Assembly: GCA_012512335.1 (NCBI GenBank)
Contig: JAAZEK010000321.1
Span: 1 to 7,346 of the forward strand
Length of the DNA stretch: 7,346 nucleotides
Source: Clostridiales bacterium
GTDB lineage: Bacteria > Bacillota > Clostridia > Caldicoprobacterales > DTU083
Direction of reading: 5' to 3'
In this document: positions 1 to 5,201 of the stretch, piece by piece
How the letters are laid out: every line of letters starts with the position of its first letter
Numbering within the stretch: the first letter of the stretch is position 1
The notes under the pieces: generated by a model
Database searches by the model: none
Seen by the model: the letters and a program-made list of their open reading frames with translations, nothing else
What the model was told of the DNA's origin: nothing
Translations under genes and position numbers: made by a program

Positions 1-173
1 CAGTACATGGAATGCTACACCTTCATTCGTTGTCGTATACCGACTCACCCACCCAAAGTGATATCCTGAAACTGATACCACGATAATGCTTGTAAGAGCT
101 GGTCATCCGTATAATCAGGCCATAATTCATCAATAATAAAGAAATCAGAGTATATAGTTTGTACTGTAAGTGC

Positions 174-217
174 AGAACCGTCCCCGTGCTTCTTTCCCGT
201 GTTTCCCATGCTTCTCC
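174..217 (-). repeat. Dispersed palindromic repeat, copy A
   Basis: Read on the minus strand, it contains GAAGCACGGGGACGGTTCT (174-192), matching the core of copies B, C and E. An outer arm at 193-217 includes GGAGAAGCATGGGAAACACG. The arm resembles the outer arm of copy E (GGAGAAACACG). The right-hand inverted arm, normally TGCTTCC, is degenerate here (GCACTTAC). It lies about 65 bp upstream of the panE-like start. It is the only copy whose GGGGACGGTTCT core reads on the minus strand. Confidence 0.8.
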
Positions 218-235
218 AAAGACAAATTAGATGTA

Positions 236-264
236 TTGCAAAATCCAGCTTAGTATCGTATATT
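236..264 (+). promoter_or_regulatory. Candidate sigma-A promoter for the panE-like gene
   Basis: TTGCAA (236-241) and TATATT (259-264) are separated by exactly 17 bp; the -10 box matches the consensus at five of six positions and the -35 at four. Transcription would begin near 271, at the very start of the GAGGTG ribosome binding site, giving an unusually short leader of about 11 nt. That tight geometry is the main reason for doubt. Confidence 0.4.
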
Positions 265-281
265 ATCTTCGAGGTGAACAA

Positions 282-1268
282 ATGAATACTACAGTGAAAA
301 TTGGAATAATAGGTGCTGGTTCTTTAGGTATCTTATATGGTCAGAAACTTACTAAAGCTTATGGAAAAGAGAATGTGCTTTTTATCGCAAATGAGGAGCG
401 ATGCAGAAAGTATAAGAACACAGAGTTCTTGTGTAATGGCGAAGGTTGTGATTTTCAGTTTGTATCTACTGGAAAAATAAGCAGGGAAGCTGTAAATGAG
501 AAACACTATAAAGATTCAAACAACGAAGTAATGAATCAAATGAACCTGGATTTGGTGATTTTTACTGTAAAATCCACGGATCTAGCTACTGCAATAGAAG
601 ATGCTAAGCCATTTGTAAACGAAAACACAGTAATTCTATCACTATTAAATGGTATAACCAGTGAAGAGCAGATAGAAGCAGTGTTTGGTAAAAAACATAT
701 GATCTATAGTGTTGCCCTTGGAATGGATCCCATCAGAAAGGATTACCAGATTAGCTATCAGAATATCGGCAAAATTGTGTTTGGCAGCAGATATGGAAAT
801 CAAGTGGATGATGTACGTTTAGTATCTGATGTTCTGGAGAAAGCGGATATTCCCAATGCTGTTTCCGATGACATAATGTATGTCTTGTGGAAAAAGTTGA
901 TGCTAAATACAGGAGTAAACCAAGTTATTGCTGTATATGCTTCAACATATGGTGGGATGCAGCAAGAAGGTGAAATACGCACCAAGATGATAGAAGCTAT
1001 GAAAGAGGTAGTAGAAGTTGCAAAGCATGAAGGGGTTAATTTGACGCAAGATGATATCAAAGAAAATGTAGTTCTGCTGGACACTATGAATCCAGAAGGA
1101 ATGCCTTCAATGCGGCAGGATACTAAAGCTGGTAAGAAAACCGAAGTGGAATTGTTCTCCGGTACCATATGCCGATTGGGGCGAAAGTATAATATCCCAA
1201 CACCGGTAAACGACTTCTTCTATGAAAGAATTCGGGAGATAGAGAGTTCATATTTAGGGGAAGAATAG
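282..1268 (+). CDS. panE: 2-dehydropantoate 2-reductase (ketopantoate reductase)
   Basis: A 328-residue cytoplasmic enzyme expected to reduce 2-dehydropantoate to pantoate with NADPH, in pantothenate/CoA synthesis. The N-terminal Rossmann motif is GAGSLG (11-16), followed by a TVKSTD strand (95-100) and LLNG (121-124). The C-terminal domain has WKKLMLN (203-209); by comparison with the E. coli enzyme, K205 and N209 match its catalytic Lys176 and conserved Asn. PSMRQD (275-280) and KTEVE match the region carrying E. coli Glu256, here E288, followed by the family ending GRKYNIPTPVND. The start at 282 is chosen because GAGGTG lies at 271-276; an in-frame ATG at 231 would add 17 residues of non-family sequence without a binding site. 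No other pan genes are adjacent, so a paralogous reductase for another 2-oxoacid is possible. The final GEE and stop lie inside repeat copy B. Confidence 0.85.
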   Translation: MNTTVKIGIIGAGSLGILYGQKLTKAYGKENVLFIANEERCRKYKNTEFLCNGEGCDFQFVSTGKISREAVNEKHYKDSNNEVMNQMNLDLVIFTVKSTDLATAIEDAKPFVNENTVILSLLNGITSEEQIEAVFGKKHMIYSVALGMDPIRKDYQISYQNIGKIVFGSRYGNQVDDVRLVSDVLEKADIPNAVSDDIMYVLWKKLMLNTGVNQVIAVYASTYGGMQQEGEIRTKMIEAMKEVVEVAKHEGVNLTQDDIKENVVLLDTMNPEGMPSMRQDTKAGKKTEVELFSGTICRLGRKYNIPTPVNDFFYERIREIESSYLGEE

Positions 1269-1287
1269 GGACGGTTCTCATGCTTCC
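1259..1287 (+). repeat. Dispersed palindromic repeat, copy B, overlapping the panE stop
   Basis: This 29-bp unit matches copy C at 25 of 29 positions. The arms GGAAG (1259-1263) and CTTCC (1283-1287) are inverted around the core AGGGACGGTTCT. The unit begins inside the panE-like reading frame and supplies its last codons and the TAG stop (1266-1268). No T-run follows, so it is not an obvious intrinsic terminator. Downstream to 1366 I see only A+T-rich sequence. Confidence 0.8.
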
Positions 1288-1366
1288 TTAAAAAATTCGT
1301 GAGAGAGAGAATTTATTAATCGAACAATTTGTCGCATTGAATCGCACGATAAATCGTACAATACAC

Positions 1367-1395
1367 TTGCAAAAGACCGCACACTATGCTAAGAT
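1367..1395 (+). promoter_or_regulatory. Candidate sigma-A promoter for the Phd-Uma2 gene
   Basis: TTGCAA (1367-1372) and TAAGAT (1390-1395) are separated by 17 bp. The start site would fall near 1402, leaving a leader of about 26 nt before the ATG at 1428, with GAGG at 1417-1420 as ribosome binding site. This is a match by eye only. If the fused Phd domain binds DNA, as stand-alone Phd proteins do, this stretch is the natural place for autoregulation. Confidence 0.45.
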
Positions 1396-1427
1396 TATAT
1401 GGACGATATGTAAAGCGAGGTTTTTCT

Positions 1428-2192
1428 ATGGAGTTTAATAATTATAGTAAAGATGTGGTTACTGCTACGGAGCTTAAGCAAAACTTGGGTAAATACCTGA
1501 ACCATGTTGAAGAGTTAAATGATGTTGTGATTACAAAAAACGGTACTAAGATAGCCAGGCTGACCCCCTATGTTACTGATATTGAGCAATACTTTACAGT
1601 AAGAGAAAACGCAATGGATTACCAATATGGTGGTAAAAAGGTTACCTATGAAGAGTTTATGGAGATTTACGAGAAAAGCAGCCTTCGAATGGAGCTGATT
1701 AATGGTGAAATCTACTTGTTAGCTTCTCCCACTATTGGACACCAGGAAATCCTTGGTAGGCTGTACCTTATTTATAATGCATTTTTCAAGGGAAAACAAT
1801 GTAGAGTTTTCCTAGCTCCTTTTGATGTACACTTTCGAAAGAAAGATATAAAAGAGCCAGACGTAATGCAACCTGATCTGTTAGTAGCCTGCGATCTTGA
1901 GGATAATGTCACAGAAAAAGGTCGTTATATGGGCACACCTACTATGGTTGTAGAAATACTATCCGACAGCACCCGTACCAAAGATTTAATCACAAAGCTT
2001 AATACTTATGCTACTTCAGGTGTAAAGGAATATTGGATTATAGACCAGAAACAAGAGATGATTACGATTTATTCCTTCAAGGATTATGAAGTAGATAACT
2101 ATGTTAGCTACAAAAACGGAGATATTGCAGAATCCTTCATTTTTATCGGGTTATCAGTGGATGTAAAAGAACTATTTCTTAATTTAATATAA
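1428..2192 (+). CDS. Phd/YefM antitoxin domain fused to Uma2-family endonuclease
   Basis: This 254-residue protein joins two families. Residues 10-47 (VVTATELKQNLGKYL...VVITKNGTKIARLTP) match the Phd/YefM fold, which normally binds operator DNA and neutralises a toxin. Residues about 72-250 match Uma2 (DUF820), a PD-(D/E)xK nuclease-like family: MELINGEIY (88-96), H105, QPDLLV with D150, VVEILSDST with E176, then K190 and GVKEYWIIDQ (198-207). The likely catalytic set D150, E176 and K190 is intact. The start at 1428 has GAGG seven bases upstream; an in-frame ATG at 1386 has no binding site. No Doc- or YoeB-type toxin gene is adjacent. It converges on the exporter operon with a 20-bp gap. The target, and any role in defence or toxin-antitoxin biology, is unknown. 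Confidence 0.87.
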   Translation: MEFNNYSKDVVTATELKQNLGKYLNHVEELNDVVITKNGTKIARLTPYVTDIEQYFTVRENAMDYQYGGKKVTYEEFMEIYEKSSLRMELINGEIYLLASPTIGHQEILGRLYLIYNAFFKGKQCRVFLAPFDVHFRKKDIKEPDVMQPDLLVACDLEDNVTEKGRYMGTPTMVVEILSDSTRTKDLITKLNTYATSGVKEYWIIDQKQEMITIYSFKDYEVDNYVSYKNGDIAESFIFIGLSVDVKELFLNLI

Positions 2193-2212
2193 GTCGAAGA
2201 ACGCTTGGTCAT

Positions 2213-2659
2213 CTACATAACATGTGTCTTCCTCTTGTTAAGCATCCGTATAATCACTTTTGTCAAAGAAGATACAAGTATAATCCCAATCGCCAAAGCT
2301 CCCGCTTCCAAAATTGTTTTTATTCCATATGAAAAGGCAAGCTCATTATTTCCTTCCAGTAGATTTAGTGCAAATTGAAATATTGCCCCTCCAGGAACCA
2401 CGGGAATTAGGGCAGGGACAAGAAATACTGAGGCTGGTGTCTTTCGTTTCCGTGCTAAGATTTCTGCACAAATTGACATGGATATGCTGGCAACAAGCAT
2501 TCCGATATGACTTTCATAGCCATAAACTGTCGTGATGGAATAGAAAAAGAAACCTAATCCAGCATTTAAGGCTGCTAATATTAAGCTTACTCCTCGGATG
2601 TTAAACATAATACCAAAGGATACTGCTGCAATAGTGGAAAATAAGATATTCTTCAGCAT
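2213..2659 (-). CDS. ThrE-family exporter, small subunit (ThrE_2/DUF3815, YjjB-like)
   Basis: A 148-residue membrane protein corresponding to the C-terminal half of ThrE. Hydrophobic segments are at roughly 4-20, 24-44, 49-68, 76-98 and 116-136. The family signature is ARKRKTPASVFLVPALIP (69-86) followed by VVPGGAIFQ, with a GALAIGI segment near 120. It is expected to pair with the product of the upstream gene to form one transporter in the cytoplasmic membrane. Corynebacterium ThrE exports threonine and serine, while the split E. coli YjjP/YjjB pair has been linked to succinate export, so the substrate cannot be assigned here. An excellent Shine-Dalgarno AGGAGG (2668-2673) lies inside the end of the upstream gene, eight bases before the ATG. 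One base separates the two genes, which indicates an operon and probable translational coupling. Confidence 0.88.
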   Translation of the reverse strand: MLKNILFSTIAAVSFGIMFNIRGVSLILAALNAGLGFFFYSITTVYGYESHIGMLVASISMSICAEILARKRKTPASVFLVPALIPVVPGGAIFQFALNLLEGNNELAFSYGIKTILEAGALAIGIILVSSLTKVIIRMLNKRKTHVM

Positions 2660-2660
2660 A

Positions 2661-3440
2661 TTATAAACCTCCTATTTGCGACAAAAGCATAATGGCAATA
2701 GCAGCACCGCTAGCCAGCGCTACAGCTATGCCTAAGGCCTCAATACCGCGGCTAATTCCAGAGACCAACTCTCCTGCAACTGCATCACGCAAGGCATTGG
2801 TAAACAAGATACCTGGCACTAAAAGCATCAAGGAGGCAAAGGTAACGATCCACCAATCTGAAAGGATTCCAAAATAGGATAGAAGCCAGCCTAGCAAAGC
2901 TGCTACAGCACCGCCCATGAAATTCGTGGTAAAATAGCCAAGCTGGACTTTATTTAAGGCACCTACAACCAATTGAAGTGAAGCACCCACGACTAACCCC
3001 ATCAGAAAGTGTATCCATCCACCACCAAAAATGACTGTAAATGAAGCAGAGGCTAATCCTGCTGCTAGAACAGTTAACCAAAGGCTATAAGGTTGTTTTT
3101 GATTAATTTCCTGAAGTTTTTTCTTTGCTTCTACAATAGTAATGGGATTCTTATTGATTTCTCTGGACAAGTCATTTACCGCTTCCACTTTGTCTATGTT
3201 AGTGCCACGAGAGGGAATGCGCATCATTCGTGTAAATGATTCACCATAGTTATCAATTATAGAAATTATAATTGTAGTAGGAGTTGAGTAGCTTTCACAA
3301 TTCTCTATGCCAAAGGCTTTGCAGAAGTAAAGCATTGTATCTTCCACCCGATATGTTTCTCCACCATTCTCCAAAACTATCTTTCCAGCTCTGCATGCAA
3401 TATCTATAATTTCTCCTATGGGGTATTTTCTTGCATCCAC
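2661..3440 (-). CDS. ThrE-family exporter, large subunit (ThrE_1/DUF1212, YjjP-like)
   Basis: This 259-residue protein matches the N-terminal half of ThrE. The first ~115 residues are soluble and carry the family motif ENGGETYRVEDTM (24-36) and STPTTIIISI (52-61). About five membrane segments follow, near 118-137, 141-162, 170-190, 195-213 and 234-254. The signature VPGILFTNALRD (208-219) then AGELVSGISRG is typical of the family. The start is GTG at 3440; the in-frame binding site GAAAGAGGT (3449-3457) sits eight bases upstream and no better ATG is available. It is the first gene of a two-gene operon with the small subunit. It is probably an exporter of small metabolites (threonine/serine or dicarboxylate); the substrate is not shown by the sequence. 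I found no convincing -35/-10 pair upstream. Confidence 0.88.
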   Translation of the reverse strand: MDARKYPIGEIIDIACRAGKIVLENGGETYRVEDTMLYFCKAFGIENCESYSTPTTIIISIIDNYGESFTRMMRIPSRGTNIDKVEAVNDLSREINKNPITIVEAKKKLQEINQKQPYSLWLTVLAAGLASASFTVIFGGGWIHFLMGLVVGASLQLVVGALNKVQLGYFTTNFMGGAVAALLGWLLSYFGILSDWWIVTFASLMLLVPGILFTNALRDAVAGELVSGISRGIEALGIAVALASGAAIAIMLLSQIGGL

Positions 3441-3530
3441 TCAACGTGACCTCTTTCTATTTTTATCTTTAAGTTCTTGCCGAATTCCTGACTGTAAATG
3501 GAATGGCACCAAGATTCTTGTATACTTTCA

Positions 3531-3615
3531 TAATTGACACAAGAAGATTCTTATAAAAGCTTAGAATTACATAAACAGATTACTATGTACACTGTCAATT
3601 AGCACACTGTCAATT
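3531..3615. promoter_or_regulatory. Three TGTCAATT boxes, possible operator
   Basis: ACACTGTCAATT occurs twice in tandem at 3589-3600 and 3604-3615, a 15-bp period. An inverted copy, TAATTGACA, is at 3531-3539. The tandem spacing is about one and a half helical turns. The inverse complement of each box contains TTGACA, so some could be -35 elements, but no good -10 box lies at the right distance on either strand. A regulator-binding function is inference. Confidence 0.35.
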
Positions 3616-3629
3616 GCGCAAGCTATTGT

Positions 3630-3658
3630 TTGTAGCTCCCACTCATTTTGATTATACT
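3630..3658 (+). promoter_or_regulatory. Candidate promoter for the oxidoreductase gene
   Basis: TTGTAG (3630-3635) and TATACT (3653-3658) are 17 bp apart; the -10 matches the consensus at five of six positions and the -35 at four. A transcript from here would carry repeat copies C and D in a leader of about 220 nt. An alternative extended -10, TGCTATAGT at 3675-3683, has no good -35. Confidence 0.4.
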
Positions 3659-3686
3659 ATTTTACTAAATGTTATGCTATAGTTAG

Positions 3687-3751
3687 ATTGTAACTGGCCA
3701 AGAGCCATGTGGAAGCATGGGGACGGTTCTTGTGCTTCCCTATTGTAACTG
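3687..3751. repeat. 10-bp direct repeat flanking repeat copy C
   Basis: ATTGTAACTG is present perfectly at 3687-3696 and again at 3742-3751. Between them lie 45 bp consisting of copy C and a degenerate outer arm (AAGAGCCATGT, 3700-3710). The arrangement resembles a target-site duplication around a small insertion. It could also be chance, though a 10-bp match so close by is unlikely. Confidence 0.6.
3711..3739 (+). repeat. Dispersed palindromic repeat, copy C (best inner palindrome)
   Basis: The unit has perfect 7-bp inverted arms, GGAAGCA (3711-3717) and TGCTTCC (3733-3739), around TGGGGACGGTTCTTG. In RNA the stem could extend to about ten pairs using G-U wobbles, leaving the core GGACGGUUC in the loop. 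No T-run follows, so it does not look like an intrinsic terminator. Confidence 0.85.
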
Positions 3752-3760
3752 TTTTATGCG

Positions 3761-3782
3761 TAATGGGGACGGTTCTTAATGG
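3761..3782 (+). repeat. Dispersed repeat, copy D (core only)
   Basis: The core GGGGACGGTTCT (3765-3776) is present without the GGAAGCA/TGCTTCC arms. The core is bracketed by the direct repeat TAATGG (3761-3766 and 3777-3782). It lies 25 bp downstream of copy C, so the two could be a decayed pair. Confidence 0.65.
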
Positions 3783-3883
3783 TTTAAACAAGCATCAGAC
3801 GACTAATACCGATGTTAGCCTTGGGTCGGTTCTCTCGAATCACAATACGAATAACTATGTATAAGAAGGAGATAGATTATAGA

Positions 3884-5197
3884 ATGGAAAACAACATAAA
3901 ACATGATCTCATAAAACACGACCCCACAAAACTTGTAACTGCTGTAATAGTCGGTGCAGGGCACCGTAGCATCTTGTATGGATCCTATGGTTTTGACCAT
4001 CCGGATGAGTTAAAAGTTGTTGGTCTTGTAGAACCCAACGAGCTTAGACGAGCTCAGACAGCGGAAATATTCAGTATACCTAAGGAAAATTGTTTTGAAA
4101 CCGTCGAGGAGTTGGTAGCACGTCCTAGATTTGCAGACGCAGCTATTAATGGAACTATGGATCATATTCATGTAGAAACGTCATTACCATTATTGGAGGC
4201 AGGATATCATCTTTTACTAGAAAAGCCTATTTCAACAAATGAAGAGGATATGATGAAGCTTCTTGAAACTGCCAGACGAACTCAGCGAAAAGTCATGATT
4301 TGCCACGTCCTACGCTATGCGCCATTCTATGTTGAGATTCGCAGACGTATTTTAGATGGAGAACTTGGTGAAATAATTAACATTCAGTCCAGCGAGCATG
4401 TAAGTTATCATCATATGTCAGTCAGCCATATAAGAGGTAAGTGGAACAAAACTGACGGTTCTCAATCATCTATGCTTATGGCTAAATGCAGCCATGACCT
4501 TGATATTCTTGCTTGGTTGAAGAGTGGTACAGCTCCTATTAAGGTAAACTCTATGGGAAACCTGATGCAGTTTAGAGAGGAAAAGGCACCCAAAGGCTCA
4601 GGCATAAGGTGTTTAGTAGATTGTGAAATTGAAGATCAATGTCTGTACTCTGCGAAAAAGTTATATCTGGATCATCCGGAACGCTGGAGTTTCTACGTCT
4701 GGAGTCATATCGAAGACAACGAAAACCCAAGCATGGAGGATAAAATTCACTCATTGAAAACAGACAACCCTCATGGAAGATGTGTCTGGAGGTGCGATAA
4801 CAATGTTGTGGATCATCAATCCGTAGTAATTGAGTTTGATGATGGTTCCACTGCAACTCATAATATGGTGGGTGGCAGTTCAAAACCCGGCAGGCATATT
4901 CATGTAATCGGAACCAAAGGTGAAATTTTAGGCTCTGTGGATAATGGTGTTTTGACTTTAATCCACCCCGATCCGCGACCTGGGCATGAGTATACTGAGG
5001 AAAACATTGATACAAGCACCGCTGGTGCAAGCCATGGCGGAGGAGACATGCGTATGATGGAGGATTTTGTAAAAGTAATTCGAAACCAGGCGTCGTCAAT
5101 TTCTACAACCAGTTTGGAGGATTCTATATACGGGCATCTTATAGGTTTCAAAGCCGACGATGCTATGAAACAAGGGAAGGTTATGGTACTACGCTAG
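3884..5197 (+). CDS. Gfo/Idh/MocA-family NAD(P)-dependent oxidoreductase
   Basis: A 437-residue cytoplasmic dehydrogenase-like protein. The N-terminal Rossmann domain begins with VTAVIVGAGHRS (18-29). The family catalytic motif EKP is at 113-115 (LLLEKPIS), and H204/D207 of KCSHDLDIL match the active-site region. A middle section is cysteine-rich: C243, C247 and C253 in RCLVDCEIEDQCLYSA, and C300 and C304 in GRCVWRCDNNVVDHQ. I recall this pattern in a subset of the family. Substrates in the family are usually sugars, polyols or amino sugars; this one cannot be named. The start at 3884 is supported by AAGGAG (3866-3871), although the 12-base spacing is long; in-frame ATGs at 3812 and 3857 lack a binding site and add non-family residues. 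It ends 4 bp from the convergent permease gene, which may supply its substrate. Confidence 0.9.
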   Translation: MENNIKHDLIKHDPTKLVTAVIVGAGHRSILYGSYGFDHPDELKVVGLVEPNELRRAQTAEIFSIPKENCFETVEELVARPRFADAAINGTMDHIHVETSLPLLEAGYHLLLEKPISTNEEDMMKLLETARRTQRKVMICHVLRYAPFYVEIRRRILDGELGEIINIQSSEHVSYHHMSVSHIRGKWNKTDGSQSSMLMAKCSHDLDILAWLKSGTAPIKVNSMGNLMQFREEKAPKGSGIRCLVDCEIEDQCLYSAKKLYLDHPERWSFYVWSHIEDNENPSMEDKIHSLKTDNPHGRCVWRCDNNVVDHQSVVIEFDDGSTATHNMVGGSSKPGRHIHVIGTKGEILGSVDNGVLTLIHPDPRPGHEYTEENIDTSTAGASHGGGDMRMMEDFVKVIRNQASSISTTSLEDSIYGHLIGFKADDAMKQGKVMVLR

Positions 5198-5201
5198 GTA
5201 A

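Larger units (their letters stand above)
1..281. other. Left-edge region without a supported gene
   Basis: This stretch contains repeat copy A (174-217) and a candidate promoter (236-264). Two minus-strand reading frames look somewhat protein-like. One ends with a stop at 45-47 and reads ...DELWPDYTDDQLLQALSW...; its upstream part runs through the repeat and is therefore not native protein. The other is open from about 102 to the window edge and reads ...GYHFGWVSRYTTTNEGVAF.... Neither has a start codon with a ribosome binding site. They overlap in different frames, so they could be one gene broken by a frameshift, the end of a gene lying to the left, or chance. I recognise no family in either. 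Confidence 0.4.
3441..3883. other. Divergent intergenic region, 443 bp
   Basis: This region lies between the divergent ThrE-type operon and the oxidoreductase gene. It contains the exporter's ribosome binding site (3449-3457), two AAGATTCTT direct repeats (3511-3519, 3544-3552), three TGTCAATT boxes, a candidate promoter at 3630-3658, an extended -10-like TGCTATAGT (3675-3683), and repeat copies C and D. The last ~100 bp (3783-3883) is the probable leader of the oxidoreductase mRNA, in which I recognise no riboswitch. Confidence 0.6.

Noticed and set aside
1293..1314. AAATTC/GAATTT hairpin downstream of the panE-like gene
   Set aside because: The six-pair A+T-rich stem has a ten-base loop and no T-run after it, so it is too weak to call a terminator.
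3534..3562. Perfect -35 box TTGACA on the plus strand
   Set aside because: No -10 box lies 16-18 bp downstream; TATAAA is only about 12 bp away.
3621..3637. AGCTA/TAGCT small inverted repeat
   Set aside because: Five pairs in A+T-rich DNA are expected by chance, and the site overlaps the candidate promoter without other support.
3711..3745. Copy C as an intrinsic terminator
   Set aside because: The hairpin is followed by CTATTGTAACTG rather than a T-run, and the same unit recurs in unrelated positions, so it is a dispersed repeat.
3825..3845. tRNA T-arm-like GGTTCTCTCGAATC
   Set aside because: No acceptor stem, D-arm or anticodon arm can be built around it.
3812..3883. Longer starts for the oxidoreductase at ATG 3812 or 3857
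   Set aside because: Neither has a Shine-Dalgarno site. The added residues are not family sequence, and AAGGAG at 3866-3871 points to 3884.
4572..5099. Open frame of 175 codons on the minus strand
   Set aside because: It lies wholly opposite the well-supported oxidoreductase gene, has no ribosome binding site and resembles no family. The same holds for open frames at 800-1168 (-), 2314-2535 (+), 2692-2877 (+), 4900-5151 (-), 5260-5457 (+), 5326-5610 (-) and 6934-7248 (+).
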